A DNA stretch of 64,000 nucleotides, taken from assembly GCA_018350325.1 (NCBI GenBank), contig JAEVLN010000001.1:3399501-3463500 (forward strand). Direction: 5' to 3'. The notes under the pieces are model-generated. The model did no database searches and was not told the origin of the DNA. It saw only the letters and a program-made list of their open reading frames with translations. Both the position numbers and the translations under genes were made by a program. Position 1 is the stretch's first letter, and every line of letters starts with the position of its first letter. This DNA comes from Globodera rostochiensis. Its lineage: Eukaryota; Nematoda; Chromadorea; Rhabditida; Heteroderidae. Shown here in pieces: positions 34,250-47,254 of the stretch.

Positions 34250-35284
34250 ATACCCATCAAATTATTGGACAGTTGGGAACGCGGAGAGACGATTATGGCA
34301 CCAAACATTTAGATTCAAATGCAAATCAACAAAAAACAACGGTTGGCTCTCCAAATTGTGTCCCACTGCGGCGCACCCTCTGGACGCGATTTGATAACGG
34401 AACAGCTCCAGAATCTAATGGAATTGGACGTGTTCGGAAATTGCAACAGCAAAAGCTGCGACGATGCGTGTTACCAGCGCGAGCTTGGTGCGTTTCGGGG
34501 ATTTGTTTTGATGAACTTATAAACTGAATTTAAAAAACGTATTAGAAAAAGAATTTGGCAAAAATATCTTAACAAAAATCCGGCACCCGCTCTTTGAGAC
34601 GGAAAATCTCGAACATTTTCGTTTATCCCGCTAATCCTTTGTCCAAAGCACTGATCCGGTTGTTGACTAATTGATTAATGAATGATTAATGAGATTATAA
34701 ATTTTGATTGTGCCAGGACTTCTTGACGTAAGCGGGCTTTTGTAGTTTTTTTAAAATCAAAGGCACTTTGCCAATCTTATTCTTTTTTTTTAATTTTGCG
34801 CACTTTCGAAAAGCCCAGAAAATTTTGATCACTTTTGTGTTTGACTCAGAGTCACATTTCTTCTACTTGGCATTCGAGAATATGGTCTGCCCTCAATATG
34901 TTACGGAGAAATTTTGGAATGCATTGCGCAGTTTGGTGGTGCCGGTTGTGTTGAACCGATCAGTGCTGAACGGCACCGGCATTCCGGACAATGTGTACAT
35001 AGCGGCAGACGATTTTGACAGTGTGCAGGCGTTGGCACACTTTCTGACGGCACTGCTTGGTGATTCGGAAAGATATTTGGGGTAATTATTGTTGACAAAA
35101 AGAATTTTGTTGTTTTTTGTTTAGTTATTTCAATTGGACCAAAAAGTACCGTCGGCAATGGGACAACACAAAACCATCGGCACTTTGCCAATTGTGCCAA
35201 ATTGCGCACAAACAAATGCAAAAGGATAAGGACGTAATTCAAACGGTGCAATTGGACAAATTTTGGGCAGAAAAATACTGTTAA
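34250..35284 (+). pseudogene. Fucosyltransferase (GT10) remnant, C-terminal part
   Basis: Encodes the C-terminal half of a GDP-fucose-dependent alpha-1,3-fucosyltransferase, a Golgi enzyme of glycoprotein synthesis. The segment to 34487 carries QIVSHCGAPSGRDLITEQL and LDVFGNC. 34850-35081 carries YLAFENMVCPQYVTEKFWNA, the family signature, then VPVVL and DNVYIAADDF. 35125-35284 carries YFNWTKKYRRQW, a Cys-x2-Cys (ALCQLCQI) and a terminal Cys before TAA. Introns 34488-34849 (phase 1) and 35082-35124 (43 bases) have GT-AG ends and keep the frame. At the 5' side the family block around NYWTV / GTRRDDYG / KQRLALQ is split over three frames in 60 bases, residues between blocks are missing, and no start, membrane anchor or N-terminal exons were found. 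Likely a pseudogene; sequencing errors could mimic the shifts. Confidence 0.78.
35082..35124 (+). other. 43-base GT-AG intron
   Basis: GTAATTATTG at the left, TTGTTTAG at the right. Removal joins GG|T into Gly and continues YLG to YFNW in frame, exactly as the GT10 family requires. The length is typical of nematode introns and too short for most vertebrate or insect genes. Confidence 0.85.
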
Positions 35285-35299
35285 AGCCTTGGTCTTCAA

Positions 35300-36955
35300 T
35301 ATGCCACATTCATAAATTTTTATTTGTTAACATTATTTTAATGTTTGTTTTTGCAGTTGTCGACATTTGATCAAAAATGATTCACTAGTATAATGTTGTA
35401 AAGTAAAGACTTTATTTATGAAAGTGATCCTTATCATTAGGGCTGCGATTTATATGCACCAAAAGAAGGCCAAAATATGCCAAATATGCCGAAATATGCA
35501 CAAAAAATGGCACTTTTAGTGCACTAATTTGCTTACTACTTAATTTTTTCTCCTTAATTTCCCGGACATTTTTTGGCACCGGTGTTTAAATTAAGTTACA
35601 AAGAAAAATAAAAGTATAGATATTAAATAGTCACCCAATTTTGCGAACCAAAAAGGTAAATTTTTAAAAAAAGGAAACAATTTAAGAAATTTTTGAAATT
35701 TTTCCTTCGGGGGTCGGGAACGACAAGGGCGCACTTTCTTTTGATAGGGTGTAGAAACATAATTTATTTCATACTTATGGCATTTGCTAAAATTATAATT
35801 GCTAAGATAAAATTTGCTAAAATAAATTAATTTAAATGAACTTAACTGTTTGACCTATGTATTACCAATTTGGAGACTTTGTTTTTTCATTATCTAATTA
35901 AAATTATGTTTACTGCAAATTAAACCTCACTTTTAATTTAAATAAAAATCATTTTTATGAGATTAAAAGAATTCGTTGATAAAATACAATATTAATGTAC
36001 ACACAAATAATAACCGACGACAACGATAGATTGATTACAAGAGGGCCGAGAAATATGGAAAACAGTAATGCAAATGTAAGTTAAAATATGTCTTGAAGTG
36101 TCTTATTTATATTCTATGAAATCAACATTAACTATTTTTAAATGAATTTTCGAAGAAAAACATAATGTGGTTTTTTTATTAAACAAACAAAAATTATCTA
36201 TAATGAATTATCACGGTCTTTATTATATTCTAAAATAACCAAATAATTGGCATACTTTGCGCTTATTCTGTGTACGTCCTTGCGGAAGGAAGAACTAATG
36301 AGTCTCTCTTCGCGTAAACTTAGATAAAAATTATTTTAAATTTAAGCTCCAATATTTAAAAAAAAATTTTCAACACAAAGAGGTCTGCTAAGGATATTTA
36401 CAATTTTGTAAATTATGTTATAATAACGTTCTTTTATTCGATCAGATACTCTGGTCCAGAAAGTTAAAATAGCAAACATTTAAAAATGATACAAAAACAC
36501 AAAATTTGTTAACAAAAAAAAATTTGTCTTCAGAGCTACCGGTAAAGAGGGCTCCTTGCACCATTAATTGGAATTTTATAAATAAACATGGAATAAATAA
36601 TATTTTAAAAATATCATACTCTATTTAAATTGATAATCTGCAGAAGATAAACTGGCATTGGAAGGAGAAATTTTCGAAAAGCAAAGTTTAATAATCTATC
36701 AATTTGTACAGAGTAATGATTTTTTAAGACTTAAAATAAAATAAATTTTTTGAACATTTGACAGCAGATATACCTAAAGAATCAATTATATATAATTACA
36801 TAAGGTCAAATTCAACAAAGTTAGGAACCAGTAAATCTAATAAACCATAAAATAAGTTATACAAGAAAAAATCGATTTCATTCTTACAATGGGCTTTAAT
36901 GTAAATTACCAAAAAGAAACGCATTTATGTTACTACCAAGCACAACAATTTTTCT
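35300..36955. other. AT-rich DNA with repeat fragments, no gene
   Basis: Near 35460-35510 the motif aaatatgcc/aaatatgc repeats several times, as in decayed transposon ends. About 35728-35873 is an inverted copy of 57791-57939. The rest is plain AT-rich DNA. Confidence 0.45.
35728..35873. repeat. Inverted copy of 57.79-57.94 kb
   Basis: The string ttcttttgatagggtgtagaa, the three gctaaaat-type repeats and ctgtttgacctatgtatta all reappear, reverse-complemented, at 57791-57939. The copies differ at perhaps one base in ten. Confidence 0.85.
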
Positions 36956-36959
36956 TCAT

Positions 36960-37181
36960 TAAGCCATCGATTTTTTAAATTTTAGTTGAAAATTTCTTAA
37001 CATTGAGTGAAAAAATTCAAAATTTTCTACGGCGGCGCCATTCGGCACCGCCTCCTTTTCCTCCCAAATCTGTGGTCCAAGTCAGGTCAAAAATTACAAC
37101 ACGCATGATTTTTAGCCAAATTACGATACGGTATGGCTTTAAATTACGATATTTACGATTACGATACGATACACATCACTG
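36960..37181 (-). mobile_element. hAT-type element fragment, one end
   Basis: The right edge reads, on the minus strand, CAGTGATGTGTATCGTATCG, matching the CAGNGNTG start of hAT terminal repeats (family knowledge). It is followed by ATCGTAATCGTAAATATCG-type subterminal repeats. The inner part (36960-37065) is homologous to the interior of the element at 50.1-50.95 kb: gttgaaaat...ttaac, then ttcaaaattttct and cggcggcgcc. The other end and the target duplication were not found, so it is a fragment or a nested insertion. Confidence 0.55.
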
Positions 37182-37199
37182 CTATCTATCCCAGTAGAT

Positions 37200-37475
37200 G
37201 GTTTCTATGCAGGAAAAATTTTACATGCCCTAAGGGATTTTTTGTCCAAAATTACCCCCCATTTTCAGCGTATTTTGGGGTTTCAGGATCTCCACGAAGG
37301 ACGTGTTGTAGCAATTTAGTTCAATCAGCTTTTTTGATCAGGTTAAAAAGTTATATAATCATGAATTTTTTTAGCTTTTTAAGACATTCTTGAATAAAAT
37401 AAATCTGGAACTTAAAATTTGCACATTTTTGACCTATCAAAAAAGGAGGTAATTATATTTTTGTAAAATACTTCA
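37200..37475 (-). mobile_element. Diverged fragment of the fold-back family
   Basis: The reverse complement of this stretch carries cccttagggcatg, ctgaaaatgggggg, tcgtggagatcctgaaaccc and gatcaaaaaagctgattg in the same order as the left arm of the fold-back element (2110-2245), with many differences. The terminal gtgtaacaaaaatata motif is decayed or missing, so this is an old partial copy. Confidence 0.65.
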
Positions 37476-37479
37476 ACAA

Positions 37480-39180
37480 CATATCATTAATTTTAAGAAA
37501 TATTGTTAAAATGAATGGGGCCTATAACTTTCTTAATGCTTGTTTCCGTGACGTAAAAATGCCGCCCATGTGCTGGAATCGTTTGATATATAAAGGGGAA
37601 TAATGCAATTAAAGATTTGTTTAAAAGACAAATATAATATTTGGATAAAAGTGTAAGTATCAAAAAAATTTCATTGAAATAATCTTTTTAAATATAAAAT
37701 GAATATAATGAAAATTTAATTGCAAATAAATAATTTAGCGATTGGTTTATTAATTTAATTCAAACAAAATAAAAATAATTAGAAGCCTCATAAGGAACCT
37801 CAGTCCGAACAAATGCTTTGAGGCAAATCAATTTATAATGGGTCCTAGTGTGCAACGCGCCATTTTAATATTTTAAAAAGACAGTCGGATACAAATTATA
37901 AAATGCAATTTAAAATATGATCTTTATCTATATAAAAAACTTATAAAGCAAATTTCTTAACCTATTTAAGCTTTAATGCAAATAACATTTTATGTTAAAT
38001 TAACAACAAATGATTCCCGTTTTAAAGAAATAAACAATATATATTAATAAAATTACAAACGATATATCACAAGGTAATATTACAAAATTATTAATCAAAT
38101 ACAAAGTGTTTCCATCGAGACATTAAAACATTTAATATTAAAAGATCAATTTGATTGTGAACACAACAATTTAATTTGATTTATAAATATATTTTTGTAA
38201 AATACTTATGCAGCATTTTAAAAATCTCGATGGAAGTCGGATTGCACAAGCTAGATTCATTTTAAAAAAATTTAAGCAAAAATAAACATATTTTTCATGT
38301 ATAAAATATCTATAAATTTGAAGAAAAAAATTAAAAGTTGAAAATATTTATAATTAATATTAGATAATTGTGTAAATTTTATAAAAATGTACAATCAAAA
38401 AACATATTAATTGTGAGTTAAGAATATTCCGATTAAGAAGAACCCCAAGAAGATGTGTCAAAATAAAGTAAGTGAAAGGTGAAAATCCCATTCACATTTA
38501 TATTTAGTTTTGAATAAATTGAAAGATTTTATATTTATCAGATAATTCTCAAGCTAAAACCACACATAAATATCTATTGAAAACAAATTTAGTATAATCA
38601 TTGATAAAATAAAGATAAGTTATTGAAAAATAACATTGTTTAAGTTTTTACGAGCCAGGCAGCGAACCAGCTAGCCAATTAAAAGAATAAATAAAAATAA
38701 TTAATGCATTTAAAATAAGTAACATAAAATATACTTAACTACAATTATTTAAAAAAGGAAATAAAAATTACATTTAAACTTTTTTTATTAATGAAAATTA
38801 AAAAATTAACATAACTTAAACATAAATCAATGAACTATGAGTTGTGCTTTGCGCAAATAAAAAAATTTGTTTAATTTAAAATGTTTAAAACTCGCGAAAA
38901 AACACTAATTATAAGCAATTTTTAAGCCAGAAATTTCAAGACGAGTTGAGCAAAGCACAGATCTTCGTGGTCGCAAAACGGCACAGTTAATGAAAGAGAA
39001 CTAATATCCTAAGTATAGATTAATCTTTTCAATTAAAAATTTTAATAATAATAATTGCATATAACAAAGAATGCGAATTTTAACATTTAACTTGACTTTA
39101 AAAATTAGGCAAAATATTACGAACAGAAAAACACAAAAAGTTAAATTCAATTATGACCCCAAAATCTGATTTGTGCTAAG
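37480..39180. other. AT-rich DNA, no gene supported
   Basis: AT-rich. Small islets at about 37545-37580, 37800-37860, 38650-38680 and 38940-38990 hold no bounded frame I could defend. Confidence 0.42.
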
Positions 39181-39308
39181 TTACTTAAAACACAAGCTTT
39201 TTAGTGCCGCCGGGAAACTTTGACTCAATTTGTTCATATTAAGTTTTGGGCACTTCATCTGAGACGTTCCATACCGCAAAAAGTTACCACCATCACCTGC
39301 TGCTGCCT
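39181..39308 (-). CDS. Exon-like islet, possible last exon
   Basis: On the minus strand AATAATTTAG precedes the islet. With two leading bases it reads AAAGDGGNFLRYGTSQMK, then CPKLNMNKLSQSFPAALK, and reaches TAA at 39183-39181 after 41 codons. The peptide is mixed and globular-looking, with two Cys and no membrane helix. A terminal exon fits best because no donor is obvious. The plus strand is interrupted. No family was recognised. Confidence 0.38.
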
Positions 39309-39439
39309 CTAAATTATTGTATTAAATAGCTTACAATTCTTAAAGTTACATTTAACAGAAAAACGTCTTTAATATTAATATCGATTCTATAAGTATTATA
39401 AAAAATTAAAGCAAATTTTAAAAAATTTATATTTTTTAA

Positions 39440-39665
39440 AATTAAATGTAAATCTAGAGATGCTCCTGAAAATGCGTAGGTGCAACAAAAAGGTAATTAC
39501 TTATTTTATTTCAAAATTACAAAAAAAAAATAATAATCCAAATATTTTAAATTTAATCAATTGGAAGTTAAACTTGCAATAAATAATAAACAAATAAAAA
39601 TTATTTTAAAAAAGTTAACGTGCTGATGAATATTGATTATTTTGAAATTCTTTTTTTTTTAATTT
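39440..39665 (+). repeat. Direct copy of 53.60-53.82 kb
   Basis: Contains aatgcgtaggtgcaacaaaa and ttgcaataaataataaacaa. Both are present in the same order and orientation at 53600-53822. The match spans about 220 bases with small gaps. Confidence 0.88.
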
Positions 39666-39679
39666 AACGAACGCTATGT

Positions 39680-42600
39680 TTTTGTTGTTATTAGGTGCAC
39701 AAGATTCAGGGTTCGAACGATACTAAATTTGTCTAATTTGGTTGATTTTGAAAAGTTTTACGTCGATTTAAGCGAATCTGAAATGCGTGATTGGACTCAT
39801 AAAAATCGATTGGACTCATAAAAACTATGATAAATTTAAATATAAAATAAGATAAAAACAACAAATAAATATATAAATTAATTAAAAAACATATTTATTT
39901 GGAAATCAATTTTAATGACACTAAATCAAAATGAATATCCACCCGCCTCAAGAAAAACTTTTCAAATTATTACTACTGGGGGCGACGATTTACGGATTGC
40001 AAATGCAAAAACGGACACTTTTCTTTACCAAAATAGGAATATAGAAATGAATAAGGAATTAAAGAAAAAAATATAGAGCTAAATATTTAAAAACAGTATT
40101 TTAATTCAAATCATTTAATTCAAATCCCCTTATTTAAATAATAAAAAAATCATAAACATGCTAAAAAATACTAAGTAAATAACGGTTTAATTTAATTTTT
40201 CCAAGAACTTAAAAATAATTTGTTATATTGTTTAACGTGCAACTCATTTTAAAACAATAAAATTTATATTTTATATGACTAACGCTGTTCATTGGGTGCC
40301 TTCGGAGTTCAGTACCATTACGTTTTAGTAAATTTTTAAATTAAAGATTTTATTATCTTTTTTTGAAAACGATCTTTTCATTAAAATGCTGCCTGGCGTA
40401 ACTATATAAATTGAAAATATTTTTTCCAAAAATGGAAAATAATCGAATAACAGTGAAAAAAAAACAAGCACCGAAATCATTATTATTTGCTTTACAAAAA
40501 CTTTTTAAACTCAAATTATAAAAATGCTTAAAATGGCTAATGATCAATTTAAAGGTTTTAATACAAAAGTCTAAATAGTAACTGAAAATAAATATTCTTA
40601 TCATAGTCGTCAATGATTTTTTAATGTCTGCTAAAAATTATTTTAACAAAAATCCTGATTTATAGTTAGTTTTTTTATTGAAATTTATGACAGTGAATGC
40701 CTTTTATTTTTTTAAAAAAAATCTTTTACTTTTTTTATTCTATTTCAAAAATAATTTATCAATTAAATTACGATTTTATACTTTTAAAATTAAAATTCAA
40801 TTTTCACTTTTTTTACTTTTGGCCACCGCGCATAAAAAAAATGATATTTTAAGTTCAGAATCATTGGCAAACCGTGAAACTAAACATGTAATTTAAAGCC
40901 TTAAAAATTTTTATTTAACAAAAAATAATAAAATATAAAAATATATTCTAATAGAAACAAAAAATATACATATATTAATATAAAAAGAAAAAAATGAAAA
41001 TGAAAATTCTTACCAAATGATAAACGGTATAAAAAAACTTTGCTCATAAAAACAAAAACTAATGAATTCCGAATGAAGATTATCTGTTTTTAAACTCAGT
41101 CTTGGTCAGTGACTTTTTTTGGTGGATTTAAGCCGTCTATTAAAAACTGAACAAAACTAAATAAAAGCTAGCGCAATTTATGAATTTGAGTCTGGAGGAT
41201 ACTTTGCATTTAGCCCTCATATGAAGAGGGAAAAGTGAAAAAGGGCCATTTTTGGCGCTGCCGCACATTTAGTGCCATGGGCGGCACAGAAGCCGTAGTA
41301 GAACGGGTCCGGCAACAGCGTGTGCGCCGTTCTGTGCACTACGTTTGCGTAAGAAGTTCCATTTGAGTGGTGATTCACACAAAAAAGTTGTGGGTGGTCA
41401 AAGGCCTCGTTAAAAATAATTAAAAACTTTCAAAGATTCTTGACATGTATTTTGCTTCCGTAAAAAACATTTTTTGTAGTTGAAATGTATATTTAATATA
41501 TTAAATAAAAAATATTAATTAAAAATGTTTTCAATAATATGTATTGCATTGAAAGGACGTAAGAAAAGTATAAATGTAAATAAAATTATAAACCGCTTAA
41601 TTTTGTATAGTATTGATTAAAACTTAATTATTGGATTTTGTTGAAAACATTATGTTATCCGTTTAGTTCAAAAACCTAAATACGCGGCGTTGAAATTTTT
41701 TATATTATGTTTTCATCTTTTGCAAGATATATAATATTATAATATTGTGCAGATTGCTCAAACTAATTTCAGCAGAATTTCGCGTTAATTCCGTCAGCCG
41801 TACGCAGAAGAAACAGTAACTTTTAACCTTTTTAGAATTTTGCGTTACAATCAATCAGATTTTTACTTGCACGATATTATTGCCTAATTCTTTTTAGTAA
41901 AGTAATCATTTATAGGCATATTTGAACCGCTGTTCGACGTTACGCAAGCGGGATTTAGTTTGTTTGTGCACGTGGACTACGGCGATGCGCAGTCCTCTCA
42001 TTAGACAATAAAAGTTATCAAACGGTCGGCGAAAGTTTGATGCTAATTCATCATTTTTCGCTATGCAGCATTTATTGATCTTGTCTCGTGAACCTTATTT
42101 TTAAGCATTTATTTGTTAAATTTTTAAAGTTTCACATTATTATTTAGTTTATATAATGTTATTAAATATGATAGAATACTGAGTTGCTTTTGTTTATAGA
42201 AAACTTTATCTAATATATATTATAATAAATGTATACTGATTTGAGTTGCACCAGCCCAGAACGCTTGCAAAAAAACCAATATTATATAATTAGTGCAGTA
42301 ACTTAAATTATACTTTATGGTTGGAATGCGTTTTATTAGATTTGTAATAAAATTCTTTAATCAAAATTTATATTTTGGCAAATTATATATACCATACTTT
42401 AACATGCTTATAGTTGATTTTTTTACTCTTTCTGGCTTACTCCAAACTAACTATTTCAATAAGATTTTGCGTTTGACGATATTTATTTAGCCCGTCATTG
42501 GTTAATAAGGATTAATTATGTTTAATTTTTTTTGAGGTATAATCTTGCGTTTAAAAAAATCCCAATTTATAAAATTAATGCTCATTTTTATATATTTTAT

Positions 42601-44800
42601 CTTTTTAAATAACGAGTCCATTGCCTTGTTTTGTAGAAGTCCTCTTTGAATCCGGGTTTTAGTTTTTGCTCTTGGAAAAACGATTATAACGATAAATAAA
42701 TCATAGAAAATATTCAATTTAATATTTAAATGACCAATATAGTGTTTATAACTTATCATTTGTTATATATTTCAAAGTGCTACTGCGACGAAGCATCAGG
42801 CAAACTGTGTCCCCTTTCAACATAAATTAAGCAAAAAACAGCAATTTCTGAATTGTGTTTAATTTGTATAAATTATACAAACCTTGGAAGCGCTTAATAA
42901 AAAACGCAGCAGTCGAATTGAAAGAGGCAAAAATTTATGACGAAAAACAAATATCCCAAAGAATAAGTGATTCGAGCATTTTTTTACCCAATGACTAATG
43001 TTTAAAAATTAAATTATAAAAATTTATAAATAATTTAAAAGCTAAATAAAATTACAAACCCATAACTGAAGGACATATTGAAATAATAATCTTTTCTTTA
43101 AAATTAAACTTAACCTAAAAAATATCAAGTTAAATACAAAACTGCGTGTTGGAATTACTATGAAAAAAACTATTTTTTTATAATTTGTTGTTAGCTTTTA
43201 AAAAGCATTGGGAAAATGGTTTAGCAATTAACAAAACTTAGCTTCTTAGGTTGTAAGTCCACGATTCGCCATTTTGCTTTTCTAGTCAAAATTCGGTATT
43301 TTTCACAAAATTTTTAAATAAAATAAAACACAAATGTTTTCTAAAAAAATTATTAATTTTTGCTGCCTATCAAAAAGTTATCAATAGCGCGAAATTTGCC
43401 ACAAGAACTTGAAATCAAAAATTACAAAATTTCAACGGATATTAATGTATTGACATTCATATGAATTAAACCTGATTGTTTAGCATAAATATTTAAAACT
43501 AAATGTATTGCACATAAAACAATATTATTTTATAATTGGTCAAAAATTCATTTTTATATGTTATACCAAAATTCACGAATTAATTCAAAAATCTTAATGC
43601 ATAATTTTCCCAGAACGGCGAACACCTGCGAGCTTCTTTTTCGTTGGCGGGCGGGGAGGGGGGAGGGTAACACAAGGACCAATTCCACCAATCATTATTG
43701 TCCGATTGTCCGATTCTTCACATTCTGCATTTTTAAAGTCTGCCAAATTCCTAACACAAAAACTCATTTCACATTCGATTTTTTTAGAATCTTATCATTT
43801 CATAATCGAATTGTATTTTATTAATTTGGATAAAATTTTTAAATTCATTTGCCGAAGGGGGCGATAAAATCCGGTCGGATGATATCTTTTTCAAACTCGA
43901 AATTATAAAAATGCTTAAAATGAATATTGATTAATTTCTTTCCAAATTTAAAGTTTTTGATACAAAAGTTGAATATTAATATTACTGAAAATAAAAACTT
44001 AAATAATTAAATTTAAAATAACAGAATTAGCGTACGCTAGAAATATCCAGCTTTATAAATAAAATAATTATTATATGTACTAAGCATAGGCTTTAATGCA
44101 ACCGAAGATCTTGTATTTACATTTTAAACGAGATAAAAAATTGTTTATTGCAGTGGGGAATTCACGCGCTATAAGACCACAAACTGGAAAAGCACGGCAT
44201 TGATTAAACACCTACATCAAATATAATCAAACATTTAAAAATAAAAAGGAGTAATTATTTTAAAATTAAAGTGTAACTAAAATGGCACAGAAATTGAGTT
44301 GAAAAATATGACATTTACATACTTATTTTAAAATACAGTTACGAGAAATGATTTTTGTACTTTAATTAATTAATAAAAAAAATAAATTGTGACAAACCCG
44401 GCGGAGGATTATTAAGTGAGTTAAATACACACCAAAAAGGTCCATCGTTTATTTAAATAAATGCAATTACATAAATCAATGGCAACCAAGTGGTTTAACC
44501 GTTCATTTAGCACTTAAATAGTTTATGAATATATGAATAGCTTTGGCCATCTGAATTTTCAAAAGGTTGGAGAAAATTACATATTGATGCCTTCAGCCAG
44601 AAAAAGCGCAACACGCGGCAACTTGACTAATAAAATATTAATTAATGCTAATCTTCATCAGATCTAATTATTATATTGACAATTTTTAACACACAAACAA
44701 AGCGTCAAAATTATTCATACTCAAAAAAATTAATAATAAATAAACAAATTTGACGAAACTTTTTTGAGAGCAATAAATTTGGAAATAAAAAGAATATTAA
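39680..44800. other. AT-rich DNA, no gene firmly supported
   Basis: AT-rich with GC-richer spots. About 41235-41350 is the longest; on the minus strand it reads HTLLPDPFYYGFCAAHGTKC without a clear acceptor. 41930-42010, 43610-43700 (ggcggggaggggggaggg) and 44570-44625 gave nothing defensible. About 40500-40605 and 43890-43990 are diverged direct copies (aaattataaaaatgcttaaa). 42895-42990 is an inverted copy of 61560-61650. 43372-43452 is an inverted copy of 27293-27372. Frames at 40353-40613, 40678-40896 and 42502-42759 read as AT-driven. Confidence 0.4.
41205..41425 (-). CDS. Exon-like islet, unknown protein
   Basis: A continuous minus-strand frame reads NEAFDHPQLFCVNHHSNGTS, then VVHRTAHTLLPDPFYYGFC and AAHGTKCAAAPKMALF before a stop. 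G+C is highest at 41240-41350. It has three Cys and a cluster of His and aromatic residues. No good AG acceptor is seen at its start, so the right edge is uncertain. No family was recognised. Confidence 0.22.
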
Positions 44801-44811
44801 ATTTATTAACC

Positions 44812-45004
44812 TTATTCATTAATTATCGGAGGTGCTGCCGGTGGTGGCAACAACACCAATTTCGAAGAACACCGTCGGAAATCACCAATAGACAGCGCAA
44901 ATGCACGAGCACGTAGATGACGAAAATTAACCCGGCTTTGACCGCATTTGAAAAGGAGCAAAATTAGGTTGATGCACCAGGACAGAACTATACTATTCGT
45001 GACC
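44812..45004 (-). CDS. Exon-like islet with membrane helix
   Basis: TTTTTATATTAG precedes this islet on the minus strand. With one leading base it stays open for 63 codons to a TAA. It begins VTNSIVLSWCINLILLLF, a probable membrane helix, followed by KCGQSRVNFRHLRARAFALS and IGDFRRCSSKLVLLPPPAAP. A helix followed by a basic loop and a second semi-hydrophobic stretch faintly recalls the first intracellular loop of seven-helix receptors, but this is not enough to assign. A donor (AAG|GTTAAT) lies just past the stop, so a terminal exon or a shorter internal exon are both possible. Other frames are also open in the GC-rich part. Confidence 0.35.
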
Positions 45005-45009
45005 CTAAT

Positions 45010-47240
45010 ATAAAAATTCTTAACAAAGAAAATATCACAAAAACATTGAGAAATTTTGCAATTAAATAAACAATAAAAAAAATTTAAAATAAAAGCAAAT
45101 CAAATTTTTATAACAAGAAAAATAGAAAAATGGATTTTTTTCATAAAATATTTAATACGTATTTAAGTGTAAACTATTATTTTAAATAAGAAATGATAAA
45201 ACTTAAAGTTCATAATCTTAAATTAATATCTATCATATTAAATCATCTAAAAATCAATTAAATTTTATACTTTTAGTTATTGATATATTACATTAAAAGA
45301 ATTTTATATAAGATAAATGTTAAATTCTTAAAATAGAAACACCTTTATTGCGAGCATTCAATGGAATAGCTGATATTACAATCGAGTGTAAGTAATAATA
45401 GCTGTAAAAAAAGATATAAATAATTGTCAATATAAATTTTGATTAAACATAATTTACCAAAAAATGTTATAAAAATTTATACCAAATCAAGAATGTTAGC
45501 TACAAGTATAATTTGAATAATGTAGATTAAATACGAGAGGACTCGAGCATCGACTGTTTAAAAGGCATTAATATAAATAAAACTAATTTAATATTTGAAT
45601 AATTAATAAAGTAATTGAAATTTAGCAAAAAAATAATTTAACGCCTTCGCGCAACGCGGGTACAGGGTACAAATAAAATAATTTCAGTTAAAAAGCATAT
45701 TTAATTTTTTAGTTACCTATAATAATATTAGAAACCTTGCAACAAAAAGATGTTTAACTAACTATTGATTAAAATTGATAAAATATATCCAATATAAAAA
45801 TTATGAGAATTATAAGAAATAACATATTTGTTTAATATAAAACAAATAATTTAATCTTATTTATAGGTTGAATCGTATTACTTATAATATTTATTTTAAA
45901 TAATAATTATTTTTAAAATTTAAAATTCAGTGTGTCCGTGCACGAAATTCTTTTAATTACAAACAAATATATATGTAGCTGTAAAACAACGAAATTTTAA
46001 AAGCACTAAACTTATATTTATTTAATTAAAATAAGAATTTAACTAAAAACAATTCAATTGAAAGTATAAAAATAGATAATAAAAAAACACGTAAAGAATG
46101 AAGATAATTAATTGAAAATACCGGTTTTCTTTATTGTTCCTATATTTTCAGGACTCTTTTTTCATTTAAAAAAATTTTATTTATATTAAACTAATGCTTT
46201 TATCTCTAAGTTATTGAAATACTGGGCTGATAAAAAACCATTTCTACGGTTGGGTTAAGTATAAAACATTTAAGAAAGAGATAAAGAATTTTTACATAAT
46301 TTATGATTAATAAATTTGAAACAAAATGTTTTAAAAATACAATTAAATTTAATTTTTTAAAGAAAATACCATAATTTGATAATTGTCAATAAAAAAGTAA
46401 ATAAAGTACATTAATCTAATAATATAACTTAAAATTAAAGATGATATTAATGAAAATTTTTAATAAAATTTCTAGCACGTTCTAATCGAAAAAATTAAAC
46501 ATAATAACGAAAAACACAATAAATATTTTGTAACACAAATGTATTGTATGCTCAATATAATGGACAATACTTTAATTTACAAATAAAGTTTTGTTTGAAA
46601 TGATACAAAGAAAATTCAACAAAAAATCGGCTTCTAAGTTAATTTAACGTAGCTTGAAAGTAGACTATAAAAACCATAGAAATAAATGGGCTTATTAGTT
46701 AAAAATAAATTCATAATTTAATTAAAAAACAGGAAAAATATTTAACATTTACATATGTGCTTTATTCAGAGTAACATTTAAACAATTATGGGATATCTGT
46801 TTTTAAAAAAATTTGAAAACGACTGTGCGTCCGACACAAACATCAAAGTCCAAAGACAAGAATTTATAAATGCAGTGGACCACTCATGGCTTTAGGTCGG
46901 CTGCAAATTCGTCGCTTGGCCAAATGGTTGATCATCTACAATTAAAAAAAATAATGGTTTGATTAATAGCGCTATTTAATAAGCTAAACATAAAAAGATA
47001 AGCTATCAAAATACTAATGAATTAAATAAAAATATTGAGAAAATTTACAAAATTCATTCATTTCATCATAATTCTATGGCATTATTTAAATTTGGAAAAA
47101 AAAATTTTTTTAATAAAATCAAGGCGGATAGAAGCAAATATAATTTTTTAATATATGCGATTTGTTAATATATATACTTAAAATTAATTAAATGTTATAA
47201 CAATTTTATATACAATCTTAATGAACATTAAAAACAAGTT
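45010..47240. other. AT-rich DNA, no gene firmly supported
   Basis: AT-rich. An islet at about 46815-46930 is open on both strands. Minus, after TTAATTGTAG: MINHLAKRRICSRPKAMSG. Plus: ENDCASDTNIKVQRQEF. It could not be resolved. A small islet lies near 45640-45665. Confidence 0.4.
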
Positions 47241-47254
47241 TGAGACATAACCAT

